Part shown: piece after piece, positions 42,117-49,757 of the stretch | Layout: the number at the start of each line of letters is the position of its first letter | Position numbering within the stretch: the stretch's first letter is position 1 | NCBI GenBank assembly: GCA_041753515.1 | Contig: JBGSUE010000045.1 | Span: 12,628-76,627 of the forward strand | Direction: 5' to 3' | DNA: 64,000 nucleotides | DNA from: JBGSUE01 sp041753515 | Lineage (GTDB): Bacteria > Patescibacteriota > Microgenomatia > UBA10105 > UBA927 | Notes under the pieces: model-generated | The model's database searches: none | What the model was told of the DNA's origin: nothing | Seen by the model: the letters and a program-made list of their open reading frames with translations, nothing else | Translations under genes and position numbers: made by a program

Positions 42117-42132
42117 TACAAACCGCACAATC
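42117..42132 (+). repeat. AACCGCACAA repeat, copy 4
   Basis: ACAAACCGCACAATCT in the leader of membrane protein 2 is inverted relative to copy 3 at 42790-42806; the two bracket that gene. Shared core AACCGCACAATC. Confidence 0.65.
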
Positions 42133-42149
42133 TTTACATTCAACATCAC

Positions 42150-42195
42150 GGGGAGTAACACATATTCATGACTGCAGAGTATATGTAGACTCCTC
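42150..42195 (+). promoter_or_regulatory. Structured 5' leader hairpin
   Basis: GGAGT ... ACTCC encloses ACATAT ... ATATGT with a small internal loop and a CTGCAG in the terminal loop. The hairpin ends about 25 bases before the start codon, close to the GGAGA ribosome site. It may control translation of the membrane protein; no known riboswitch class is recognised. Confidence 0.5.
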
Positions 42196-42218
42196 ATGAT
42201 GAAAAAAATGGAGAACCC

Positions 42219-42680
42219 ATGAAAAATCCATTTAGTAGACCACAAACAATATATCAATACTATCCGACGTATCAAATCCTGTGTCATGGAATCGGAATCT
42301 GGCTGATCTATCAAACGTACATATCCGGAAGTCTGTCACTCCTCTACCCGTCTGTTGCAGCAATTCTATTCTTTGCGGGGATAGGCCTCACAATCCGGGC
42401 CTCGTGCCGTTGGCATTTCGGGAAAAACTTTTGGTGGGATATACCCCGAAAAATGATACGGATGCGCGCTGTCATCATCATCACATCCCTGTTGTGGATA
42501 TCATACATCGTCGGATCAGCGCTCATCGTACATCCAAATATGATCCTCAACAGAATCGGATTGCTCTTATCGGTTCTGGGCACTCTCAGGATCATCGTTC
42601 CGGTTATGCTCATGGTATATTCCATGATACGTGTATGTGCAAACCGTAACTATCGCGAATCCGATCCAAGGGAATTCTAA
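42219..42680 (+). CDS. Small four-helix membrane protein 2
   Basis: A 153-residue protein with four predicted membrane helices and a central basic loop (RASCRWHFGKNFWWDIPRKM). No family recognised and no clear similarity to membrane protein 1. GGAGA before the ATG. The gene sits between inverted AACCGCACAA copies 4 and 3, has a structured leader and a structured 3' region. Confidence 0.65.
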   Translation: MKNPFSRPQTIYQYYPTYQILCHGIGIWLIYQTYISGSLSLLYPSVAAILFFAGIGLTIRASCRWHFGKNFWWDIPRKMIRMRAVIIITSLLWISYIVGSALIVHPNMILNRIGLLLSVLGTLRIIVPVMLMVYSMIRVCANRNYRESDPREF

Positions 42681-42690
42681 ATCAACTATA

Positions 42691-42769
42691 CGCAGTGCAC
42701 GAAAACTGCTGAAACAGCAGCTCACATTCATATGGAGTCATGTGATGGGACCGGTCATCCGTCGTGCAC
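42691..42769 (+). ncRNA. Candidate structured RNA downstream of membrane protein 2
   Basis: A perfect 9-base stem CAGTGCACG/CGTGCACTG closes a 60-base region that contains CTGCTG-AAA-CAGCAG, CACAT ... ATGTG and GATG ... CATC hairpins, giving a multi-branched fold. It is free of coding sequence. It may be a stable 3' RNA, part of the terminator region, or a small inverted-repeat element. Confidence 0.4.
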
Positions 42770-42789
42770 TGAGTGGCAACAAAAATAAG

Positions 42790-42806
42790 ATTGTGCGGTT
42801 TTTTAC
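42790..42806 (-). repeat. AACCGCACAA repeat, copy 3
   Basis: GATTGTGCGGTTTTTTAC is identical at 17 of 18 bases to the right arm of the hairpin at 41975. It overlaps the last codons of the convergent HAD gene. Confidence 0.65.
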
Positions 42807-43408
42807 TTTTTCAAATAGTTTTTAATCTTCTTCACGGATCCCGGGACGTCAAAGCTGTCGAATACAATCCCGTGCCAACCAAGGGATTTTGCCACGTCGA
42901 TGTGCTTTTCCACATAATCAATGAACAGGATTTCTTCAGGTTGAACACCTGCACCGATCAAGGCGATATCATAAATTTTGCGCTCCGGTTTTATCGTTTT
43001 ATGCGAGCCGGATTCCACGATATGTGACCAGACATCCCCGGGATACAAACCTTTCCGAATCTGTACTGCTATCATGCCCGGTTCTGCATTTGAGAGAATT
43101 CCCAATTTATATTGATTCTTCAATTCATCAATGAGATCAAGTGTTTCACGATAGACTCCCTGAAAATCCGTCACGAAATCTACCAGATCATCCGTTTCGT
43201 GTTTCACGCCAACCAAACGCAGTGCATCCATGAATGTTTTTCCCGGCAGTTCTCCCCTGCTGGACTCCATCCAGTATTGCCGGATGACACTTTCAACCGC
43301 ATCGTATGCAATTCCGTACGTATCAGCAATTTTCTGCATACCTTCAAAATTATTCACTATCACCCCACCGAGATCAAAATAGATAAATTTGATGTTTTTA
43401 TATTTCAT
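42803..43408 (-). CDS. HAD-superfamily hydrolase
   Basis: A 201-residue HAD protein: motif I YFDLGGVIVNN, motif II LGILSNAE, a Lys in HKTIKPE, and motif IV ILFIDYVEKHIDVAKSLGW. The second Asp of motif I is Gly, as in many FDLGGV members, and motif IV has DY instead of DD, so phosphatase activity may be altered. Substrate unknown. It is convergent with the membrane-protein cassette. Confidence 0.85.
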   Translation of the reverse strand: MKYKNIKFIYFDLGGVIVNNFEGMQKIADTYGIAYDAVESVIRQYWMESSRGELPGKTFMDALRLVGVKHETDDLVDFVTDFQGVYRETLDLIDELKNQYKLGILSNAEPGMIAVQIRKGLYPGDVWSHIVESGSHKTIKPERKIYDIALIGAGVQPEEILFIDYVEKHIDVAKSLGWHGIVFDSFDVPGSVKKIKNYLKK

Positions 43409-43424
43409 AATTGTTTAACAACTA

Positions 43425-43486
43425 GATGCTGAAACGAGTTCAGCATGACATAAAAAGTCATCCCGAACTTGTTTCGGGATCTCGTT
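43425..43486. repeat. REP-like element B
   Basis: Hairpins ATGCTGAA/TTCAGCAT and TCCCGAA/TTCGGGA, joined by ATGACATAAAAAGTCAT, between the HAD gene and gatD. Same family as element A (GTCATCCxGAAC type). Confidence 0.75.
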
Positions 43487-44244
43487 CAAATTATTTTCAA
43501 CCGTTTCAGCATAAAATCATGTGCTTGCCATTCGAGTGTATCATCAAGACCGGAAAGCATGATTTTCTTCTTATACTTCACTTCCAGTGCTTGTGCTATC
43601 AGCCAATCGGCAATATGGGGGTTTTTTGGCAAAAACGGACCATGGGAGTATGTGGCGATGCAATTCTTGTAGACTGCCCCTTCCGTCCCGTCCTCCCCGT
43701 TATTCCCGCTTCCATACAGAACCGTAGCGAATGGTTTCACGCCTTCCCCCAAATATGTCCGTCCCCCATGATTCTCAAATCCTACTAATGTACTTTTCCC
43801 TTTTCCCTTTTCCCTCAGTACTCCAACAAAATTTCCTATACATCTGGGTTTATCTTTTCCGAAATGCCTCGTTTCCATATCAAAAATTCCCAAGCCATCA
43901 AGTCTGTTTCCGTTGCCGTCCATATACCAGTGTCCCAACAGCTGAGGGGCGCCGCAGACAAAGAGTCCCGGAATACCCGAATCGAACATTTTTTTCAGCA
44001 CAGGTCCCTTATTCTGCAACAGGTCATTGATCACGATATTCTGCTGCCGATCCTGCGCCCCGCCTCCGAATATGAGGTCACACAATTGAACATCTTTTAT
44101 ATCCGTATTAAATTCAATCGGAATGATCTTTACACTTATTTTACGCCACACACATCTCTTTTCGAGGACAATAATATTTCCCCTGTCTCCGTAGGTAGAC
44201 ATGAGTTCCGGATAGAGCCAGCCAATCACAAGCTTGTAGTTCAT
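43486..44244 (-). CDS. gatD: Lipid II isoglutaminyl synthase, glutaminase subunit
   Basis: A 252-residue CobB/CobQ-type glutaminase. Catalytic Cys in LFVCGAPQLLGHWY and His in YSHGPFLPKNP. With MurT it amidates the glutamate of lipid II in peptidoglycan synthesis. The segment VLREKGKGKS is coded by a purine-rich AAAGGGAAAAGG repeat inserted between conserved blocks. It is separated from murT by a four-helix-bundle gene. Confidence 0.9.
   Translation of the reverse strand: MNYKLVIGWLYPELMSTYGDRGNIIVLEKRCVWRKISVKIIPIEFNTDIKDVQLCDLIFGGGAQDRQQNIVINDLLQNKGPVLKKMFDSGIPGLFVCGAPQLLGHWYMDGNGNRLDGLGIFDMETRHFGKDKPRCIGNFVGVLREKGKGKSTLVGFENHGGRTYLGEGVKPFATVLYGSGNNGEDGTEGAVYKNCIATYSHGPFLPKNPHIADWLIAQALEVKYKKKIMLSGLDDTLEWQAHDFMLKRLKII
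43793..43816. repeat. Purine-rich GGGAAAA repeat inside gatD
   Basis: Three head-to-tail GGGAAAA units (minus strand) in frame within gatD. The same repeat type recurs at 44254-44291, 44646-44671 and 44821-44889. Confidence 0.6.
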
Positions 44245-44253
44245 AAAGTACTT

Positions 44254-44291
44254 AGGGAAAAGGAAAAAGGCATAAAGGTGAAAGGTGAAAG
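44254..44291. repeat. GGTGAAAG repeats left of the four-helix gene
   Basis: GGGAAAAGG, AAAGGTG, AAAGGTGAAAGTG in tandem on the plus strand. The opposite side of the neighbouring gene has the complement (44646-44671), so the gene lies between inverted purine repeats. Confidence 0.6.
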
Positions 44292-44299
44292 TGCTAAGG

Positions 44300-44644
44300 T
44301 CATAACGTTTTTATGAGACCGGACAAAATTTTGGATATCTCAAGTGTCATCTGCAAACAATAATCAAAATCACTTTTATTCATAAATTTCAAATCATACG
44401 CAAGATAACACATTGAACGAACTTCAGCACATGATCCTTTAGATATATACAAAAACTTCACAAATTCTTTATTGCCTTTTCTTTCAAAACCTTCAGCAAT
44501 ATTGTTCATAATGGATACAACTGCACGCTGAAGTTGATCACGGAATGAATAATCTTTACACGCCCGAAAAATTTCATAAATTTTTTTCGTAAGTTCAAAT
44601 GATTTCTTCCATGCAATAATATCCTCAAATTTCTCAATACTCAT
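44300..44644 (-). CDS. Four helix bundle protein (S23-like, rRNA-IVS type)
   Basis: A 114-residue all-helical protein with the family pattern IEKFEDIIAWKKSFELTKKI, SIMNNIAEGFERKGNKEF and FLYISKGSCAEVRSMCYLA. Relatives are encoded in intervening sequences of 23S rRNA and scattered in CPR genomes; function unclear. It sits between gatD and murT, which are normally adjacent. Its ribosome site AAAGGA belongs to the flanking GGTGAAAGGA repeat, so the repeat and the gene may have arrived together. Confidence 0.88.
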   Translation of the reverse strand: MSIEKFEDIIAWKKSFELTKKIYEIFRACKDYSFRDQLQRAVVSIMNNIAEGFERKGNKEFVKFLYISKGSCAEVRSMCYLAYDLKFMNKSDFDYCLQMTLEISKILSGLIKTL

Positions 44645-44645
44645 A

Positions 44646-44671
44646 TCCTTTCACCTCAGAACTTTCACCTT
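44646..44671. repeat. GGTGAAAG repeats right of the four-helix gene
   Basis: CTTTCACCTCAGAACTTTCACC on the plus strand, inverted relative to 44254-44291. It includes the ribosome site of the four-helix gene on the minus strand. Confidence 0.6.
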
Positions 44672-44675
44672 ATAC

Positions 44676-46019
44676 CTAATTAATTTTTCTCCCGGTTAAT
44701 ATTTCCCTTATTTCTAACATCGCGGAATATGTAGGCAGAATCCATAAAATCTCATTCTCATCCGATAACTCAATAGCCTTCTCTAATGCAATTCTCATAT
44801 CTTCAAATACATACGCCCTTTCCCCTTTTTCCTTTTCCCTTTCACCTTGCATTTCTTCCCTTTCCCCTTTCTCCTTTTCCCTTTCACCTAACCCAGCATA
44901 CTTCAATCGAAGCGCCATATCGTAACCGCGATCTCCGGAAACGATAAGCTTCCTTTTCCCGTCAATCATTTCAAAGTCCACATCCCAGATCCAGGATACA
45001 TCCGTACCATCGGGAATCCGATCGTTTAATAGAAATAAAATAGGGCCTTTTTTGGGAAGAACGGTACGGAGCGACTCGTTGAATCCGGCAGGGTTTTTTG
45101 AAAGTAATATTTTTATGTTCTTCCCCTTATGTACAATTTCTTCCTGCCGACCAAATGCCGGACGGAACAATCTGAGCGAATTCTGATCTTGTACACCCAA
45201 TATCCGTGCACACAACACTGCAGCAAGGGTATTATAGACGTTGTATGTCCCTTCCAGAGGGCTTTTGACATCACCAGACTGTATCCGTACGTCAGGATGC
45301 GTAAACCCACATTTACCGCAGCTGTACTTACCCAGATGCGAAAAATACACACCTCCGTACGTCAACCGCTGATTACAGGACGGACAATAAATGGAGTCAG
45401 TGGCATGCTGTATGTTCGTCAAAAACAACTCCCTGTTTTCCAAACCAAAATACTGTACGTTCTTCAACTTTTTTCCAATATATGCCAACTGGGGATCATC
45501 GGCATTGATGACAAATGCCGTCGCATGCATATTCCCGAACGTTCCGGCCCATTTTACCGCAATCGCATCCACTTCACCGTACCGGTCCAACTGATCGCGA
45601 AACAGATTCAGAAGAACGAGGATATCCGGCGGTTTCTGCCGACACATACCGCCAAGCGCAGATTCATCGACTTCAAAAATATACACATCGTGTTTCAGTT
45701 TCCCCAGGATTGTCGTATCCGCGCATAAAACCGATACGAGGCCGTTGTCTAAATTAGCCCCGCTATCATTCCGTTTCACCTTTACACCGGATTTTCGCAG
45801 AATTGTTTCAAGCATGGAGGCTGTCGTCGTTTTTCCGTTCGTACCGGCAATATATAGTACTTTTTTACTTCGAAAATCAAAATGGGAAAGAATATCGGGT
45901 GAAATCCGGAGAGCCACCTCCCCCGGCCACGTCCCCCCAGATCCTTTTTTCAACAACTGAATGACAGAGCGAGAAATACGGGAGGCAACGACAGCAAACC
46001 GGTCACGGATGGAAAGCAT
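44676..46019 (-). CDS. murT: Lipid II isoglutaminyl synthase, Mur ligase-like subunit
   Basis: A 447-residue Mur-ligase homologue: P-loop YIAGTNGKTTTASML, zinc ribbon CPSCNQRL ... CGKCGF, and the DUF1727 C-terminal domain. With GatD it uses ATP and glutamine to amidate lipid II. Near the end, a 25-residue Glu/Lys/Arg/Gly stretch (REKEKGEREEMQGEREKEK) is coded by GGTGAAAGGGAAAAGG repeats. ATG 46019 is chosen: GATAAT ends 6 bases before it. The longer frame to 46151 only reads through a REP-like repeat. Confidence 0.9.
   Translation of the reverse strand: MLSIRDRFAVVASRISRSVIQLLKKGSGGTWPGEVALRISPDILSHFDFRSKKVLYIAGTNGKTTTASMLETILRKSGVKVKRNDSGANLDNGLVSVLCADTTILGKLKHDVYIFEVDESALGGMCRQKPPDILVLLNLFRDQLDRYGEVDAIAVKWAGTFGNMHATAFVINADDPQLAYIGKKLKNVQYFGLENRELFLTNIQHATDSIYCPSCNQRLTYGGVYFSHLGKYSCGKCGFTHPDVRIQSGDVKSPLEGTYNVYNTLAAVLCARILGVQDQNSLRLFRPAFGRQEEIVHKGKNIKILLSKNPAGFNESLRTVLPKKGPILFLLNDRIPDGTDVSWIWDVDFEMIDGKRKLIVSGDRGYDMALRLKYAGLGEREKEKGEREEMQGEREKEKGERAYVFEDMRIALEKAIELSDENEILWILPTYSAMLEIREILTGRKIN
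44821..44889. repeat. Purine-rich repeat array inside murT
   Basis: Two near-identical blocks of GGTGAAAGGGAAAAGGA-type units, about 30 bases each, in frame in murT. They add a charged low-complexity loop. Confidence 0.65.
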
Positions 46020-46025
46020 GAATAT

Positions 46026-46054
46026 ATTATCTCTTAATACAAACATTTTGTCAT
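46026..46054 (-). promoter_or_regulatory. murT promoter with -35 supplied by a REP-like element
   Basis: Minus strand: ATGACA (46054-46049), 17 bases, GATAAT (46031-46026), 6 bases, ATG 46019. The -35 hexamer is the terminal ATGACA of the repeat at 46050-46148. Confidence 0.6.
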
Positions 46055-46148
46055 TGCGAGACCGTTCCCACGGCGAAGCCCTGCCTGCCGGCAGGCAGGA
46101 ATCTCGTTCGGGATCGCCACGCCAAGCTAAGCTTGGCTCGCGATGACA
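46050..46148. repeat. REP-like element C (GTCATTGCGAG ... CGCGATGACA)
   Basis: A 99-base element with GTCATTGCGAG and CTCGCGATGACA ends and internal palindromes CCTGCCTGCCGGCAGGCAGG and GCCAAGCTAAGCTTGGC. It fills the space between clpB and murT and provides the murT -35. Confidence 0.8.
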
Positions 46149-46151
46149 CAT

Positions 46152-48236
46152 TTAATTCGGCTGGGTAAAGACAATCTTGGAGTTTTTATAGTCAATAGTG
46201 ATCTGGGAGCCTTCAGGATATTTTCCCTCAAGAATCAACATGGAGAGAGGATCCAGGATGTGCTCTTCAATGGCCCGCTTGAGGGGTCGCGCCCCATACA
46301 CTGTATCGTACCCGATTTCACTCATGTGTTTTGAAAGTGCATCCGTAAACCGGACGGTTATCCCTTTTGTCATGAGACGGGTTGAAACAAGCTCAAGCTG
46401 GAGTTGTGTGATACGTGCAACCATTTCGGGTGTCAGGGCGGTAAATGCAATAATCGAGTCCAACCGGTTGATAAATTCCGGTTTAAACCGCTTCACCACG
46501 TCTCCCTCCGGCATATTGGAAGTCATAATAAGTATCGTATTTTTAAAATTGACTGTCCTGCCCCGGCCGTCCGTAAGTCTCCCCTCATCAAATATCTGAA
46601 GAAACGCATGAAATACATTCGGGTGGGCTTTTTCAATCTCATCAAACAGGACCACACTGTATGGCTTCCTGCGCACCGCCTCGGACAGCTGTCCTCCCTC
46701 CTCGTACCCGATGTACCCCGGAGGAGCACCTGTCAGGCGCGCCACCGAATGCGGCTCCTGGTATTCACTCATGTCGATGCGTACGATACTTTTTTCATCA
46801 TTAAACAAATATGCTGCCAGGGCTTTCGCTGTTTCGGTTTTTCCGACACCGGTGGGACCTAAAAACAGAAACGTACCGATGGGCTTGCCCTCCTCCCCGA
46901 TCCCTGCACGGTTCCGGCGTATGGCATCCGATACAGCTTTAAGCGCTTCCGGCTGACCAATCACGCGTTTCCCCAGCTCACCCTCAAGATGCACAAGCTT
47001 TTCGGTTTCACCCCGCAGGAGTCGTGTCACAGGAATATTCGTCCAGCGGGAGACGACTTTGGCCACATCATCCTGCGTCACTTCCTCGCGAAGCATCCGC
47101 TCATCCTCGGGAATTTTAACCAACTGATCCTCAAGTATCCGTATAGCTTTTTCAAGACCCGGAATTTTCCCGTACTTGAGCTCGGCTGCTTCTTCAAGCA
47201 GCGCATCACGCTCGGCTTTCTCAAGCGTTACCCGCAACTGGTCCAGGTCCACCCGCTGTTTCTGGAGTTTCCCGATCAGGTCCTTCTGTTCGCTCCAACG
47301 TTCCATTAGCATTTTTTCCTGTTTTTTGAGTGTATCTAGCTCCCCGTCAAGTTCACGCTTTCGCGCATCCGCCCCTTTTTCACGCTTGAGCGCCGCTTTT
47401 TCAATCTCACGCTGTGTAATCGTACGCTTGAGCTCATCCAGCTCTATCGGCATACTTTCCGTATTGATCTTTATCGCCGATGCAGCTTCATCTATTAAAT
47501 CAATTGCTTTATCCGGCAGAAAACGATCCGGAATATAGCGGACCGACAGAGTGACAGCCGCGATCAGCGCATCATCAGCAATCCTGATTCCGTGATGGAG
47601 CTCATACGTATGTTTGATGCCGCGCAGGATCGTGAGTGCATCTTCCGGTTTGGGCTCCTCAAGATACACGGGCTGAAATCTGCGCTCAAGTGCCGCATCT
47701 TTCTCAATATACTGCCGGTACTCCCGCACAGTCGTTGCCCCAATAGCATGCAGTTCCCCGCGGGCCAGCGCCGGTTTCAAAATATTTGCTGCATCCATGG
47801 ATCCGCCGACGGCTCCTGCTCCTACAAGCGTATGAAGTTCATCCATAAATAGAATATATTTCCCTCCAGCCTCACCAACTTTTACTATAAGCTTCTTTAA
47901 CCGCTCCTCAAACTGACCCCGGAACGCACTTCCGGCAACCAGTGATGCTATGTCCAACACCAGAATTTCTTTATCTTTGAGTGTTGAGGGGACATCTCCG
48001 GCAATAATGCGAAGTGCCAACCCCTCAACGACCGCAGTTTTACCAACACCTGGGTCACCTAATAAAACGGGGTTATTTTTCGTCCGGCGGGCTAAAATCT
48101 GCATAATCCTGCGGATTTCCTCGCCCCGTCCGATGACCGGATCAAGTTTACCCCCACGGGCTTTTTCCGTGAGATTTACAGTAAACGCCGATAGGACGTC
48201 TTGTTCATCATTGTCCGGTTGAAAATTTATATCCAT
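46152..48236 (-). CDS. clpB: ClpB-type disaggregase without N-terminal domain
   Basis: A 694-residue Hsp100 protein: AAA-1 with GDPGVGKT (about residue 60), a coiled-coil middle domain (about 260-360), and AAA-2 with GPTGVGKT (about 460) and VLFDEIEKAHP. The Clp N-domain is missing; the first 20 residues are only a linker. It pulls apart aggregated proteins with DnaK. The promoter has TTGACA inside a perfect CIRCE operator, an 18-base spacer, CATACT, and the ATG exactly 6 bases later, so the heat-shock message is leaderless. Confidence 0.93.
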   Translation of the reverse strand: MDINFQPDNDEQDVLSAFTVNLTEKARGGKLDPVIGRGEEIRRIMQILARRTKNNPVLLGDPGVGKTAVVEGLALRIIAGDVPSTLKDKEILVLDIASLVAGSAFRGQFEERLKKLIVKVGEAGGKYILFMDELHTLVGAGAVGGSMDAANILKPALARGELHAIGATTVREYRQYIEKDAALERRFQPVYLEEPKPEDALTILRGIKHTYELHHGIRIADDALIAAVTLSVRYIPDRFLPDKAIDLIDEAASAIKINTESMPIELDELKRTITQREIEKAALKREKGADARKRELDGELDTLKKQEKMLMERWSEQKDLIGKLQKQRVDLDQLRVTLEKAERDALLEEAAELKYGKIPGLEKAIRILEDQLVKIPEDERMLREEVTQDDVAKVVSRWTNIPVTRLLRGETEKLVHLEGELGKRVIGQPEALKAVSDAIRRNRAGIGEEGKPIGTFLFLGPTGVGKTETAKALAAYLFNDEKSIVRIDMSEYQEPHSVARLTGAPPGYIGYEEGGQLSEAVRRKPYSVVLFDEIEKAHPNVFHAFLQIFDEGRLTDGRGRTVNFKNTILIMTSNMPEGDVVKRFKPEFINRLDSIIAFTALTPEMVARITQLQLELVSTRLMTKGITVRFTDALSKHMSEIGYDTVYGARPLKRAIEEHILDPLSMLILEGKYPEGSQITIDYKNSKIVFTQPN

Positions 48237-48242
48237 ATGATG

Positions 48243-48281
48243 AGTATGACATAATTAGCACTCATCTGTCAAGAGTGCTAA
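48243..48281 (-). promoter_or_regulatory. CIRCE operator and clpB promoter
   Basis: TTAGCACTC-N9-GAGTGCTAA at 48255-48281 is the exact HrcA-binding CIRCE element. On the minus strand its spacer contains TTGACA (48272-48267), which with CATACT (48248-48243) forms the promoter. HrcA bound here would cover the -35. Confidence 0.93.
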
Positions 48282-48306
48282 AAGAGGAAAAGGGACATTT
48301 TTTGCT

Positions 48307-48795
48307 TCAGATATCTCCTTCAAACGAAATATCTATCTCTGACAATCCGATTGACCGGTAAAATGCATGGGCACCGGTATTTTTCCAGTACGCATTCACA
48401 TATACCCGTTCCATACCCTGTTTTTTTGCCCACATTCTAAAGTGATCCACGAGCATTTTACCGATTTTTTGCGACCGGTAAACCTTCGTGACTCCTATGT
48501 GACTGATCTCCGCAATCCTGACAGCGCGGTATGGAAATTTCTTCTCCGTACCGGCAACATACCCGATAGGTATTGACCCGCGATATGCAATAAGGCAACA
48601 GTAATGGGAAGATGCCGTACACATTTTATAATGTTCAATCGCATTTTGCGATTCGGGCCAGCTGTGATCCAGCCACGGATCTGACTGACGATCATTGGAA
48701 ACTACCTCTTTATTCAGTTTTTGGATGATGTTCCAGTCTTCCGGTTTAGCCTGTCTGATATCTATTATAGGCTTATGGTTATCAGTCAATGACAT
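48307..48795 (-). CDS. GNAT family N-acetyltransferase
   Basis: A 162-residue acetyltransferase: IDIRQAKPEDWNIIQKL at the start and the acetyl-CoA motif ISHIGVTKVYRSQKIGKML, then YVNAYWKNTGAHAFYRSIGL. ATG 48795 lies 11 bases after the htpX stop, so it is co-transcribed with htpX and its CIRCE control may extend to it. Substrate unknown. Confidence 0.88.
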   Translation of the reverse strand: MSLTDNHKPIIDIRQAKPEDWNIIQKLNKEVVSNDRQSDPWLDHSWPESQNAIEHYKMCTASSHYCCLIAYRGSIPIGYVAGTEKKFPYRAVRIAEISHIGVTKVYRSQKIGKMLVDHFRMWAKKQGMERVYVNAYWKNTGAHAFYRSIGLSEIDISFEGDI

Positions 48796-48806
48796 AGACT
48801 GCAATA

Positions 48807-49709
48807 TTACATGGATCGGAGCATTCTGATGCGCTCTTTTATTGGTGGATGGGTATTGAACAAATTGGAGAACCACGCATGGTATTCTTTCCCCTTAAAC
48901 GGATTTGTAATGAAAAGATGGGCCGTCGCATTCGTTGCCGCTTCCAATACTTCACGATCACCCGAAAGCTTTTCCAGGGCACGCGCCAATCCCTCAGGAT
49001 ACCTGGTAAGGCTCGCGCCTGAGGCATCAGCCAGATATTCACGCCTGCGTGAAATTGCAAGCTGGATGAGAGAAGCAATAATCGGCGACAGGATGGCCAA
49101 CACAATACCGACAATGATCAGTATGCCACCCATATTCCGGTTTTCCCCGTCACTGCGCCTGCTTCCGCCTCCCCACCAAAGGCTACGCATAAACCAGTCG
49201 GCCAAAAATGCAATTGTTCCGGCCAATACGGCCACAACAGCCATAAGCCGTATATCGTAATTTTTTATATGCGAGAGTTCGTGGGCAATGACACCTTCCA
49301 GTTCCCGCCGTTCAAGCCGTGTGAGGAGGCCTGTGGTAGCACATACTATGGCATGCTGAGGGTCCCTACCGCTGGCAAATGCATTCATGGCGGTATCCTC
49401 AATCACATAAAGCCTGGGCTTGGGAATACCTGCCGCCATTGCCAGATTTTCCGTCACGGTGAATAAGTCAAAATCACGCTTGCGGTCTGCAGGCCTGGCC
49501 CCGGACATAGCAAGAACCATCTGATCCCCGAAATAGTAGCTGATAAAACTAGAAACGACGGAAAACAGCACGGCAATCCAAACAAATTGCGTTCCATTCC
49601 CCGAGACAATACCGGCAATGTATGCAAAAAATACAACAAATGCCACAAAACCAGCCATAAAGGCAAAAGATTTTGTCTTATTTGCCGTGATCTGACTATT
49701 GATGCTCAT
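48807..49709 (-). CDS. htpX: Membrane zinc protease HtpX
   Basis: A 300-residue M48 protease with two N-terminal and two central membrane helices and the zinc site IAHELSHIKNYD. It degrades damaged membrane proteins. ATG 49709 follows TTGACA-18-CATACT by 9 bases; the promoter carries a CIRCE-like operator. A GTG extension to 49727 would start inside the -10 box and is rejected. Confidence 0.94.
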   Translation of the reverse strand: MSINSQITANKTKSFAFMAGFVAFVVFFAYIAGIVSGNGTQFVWIAVLFSVVSSFISYYFGDQMVLAMSGARPADRKRDFDLFTVTENLAMAAGIPKPRLYVIEDTAMNAFASGRDPQHAIVCATTGLLTRLERRELEGVIAHELSHIKNYDIRLMAVVAVLAGTIAFLADWFMRSLWWGGGSRRSDGENRNMGGILIIVGIVLAILSPIIASLIQLAISRRREYLADASGASLTRYPEGLARALEKLSGDREVLEAATNATAHLFITNPFKGKEYHAWFSNLFNTHPPIKERIRMLRSM

Positions 49710-49718
49710 ACGCACAAA

Positions 49719-49757
49719 AGTATGCACTATTTAGCACTCGACTGTCAAGAGTGACAA
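49719..49757 (-). promoter_or_regulatory. CIRCE-like operator and htpX promoter
   Basis: TTAGCACTC-N9-GAGTGACAA (49731-49757) matches CIRCE at 16 of 18 arm bases. As at clpB, the spacer gives TTGACA on the minus strand (49748-49743), 18 bases from CATACT (49724-49719). Confidence 0.85.

Noticed and set aside
46020..46151. Longer MurT N-terminus (MCHREPSLAW...)
   Set aside because: It merely translates the REP-like element C; the promoter lies inside it and ATG 46019 fits the leaderless pattern.
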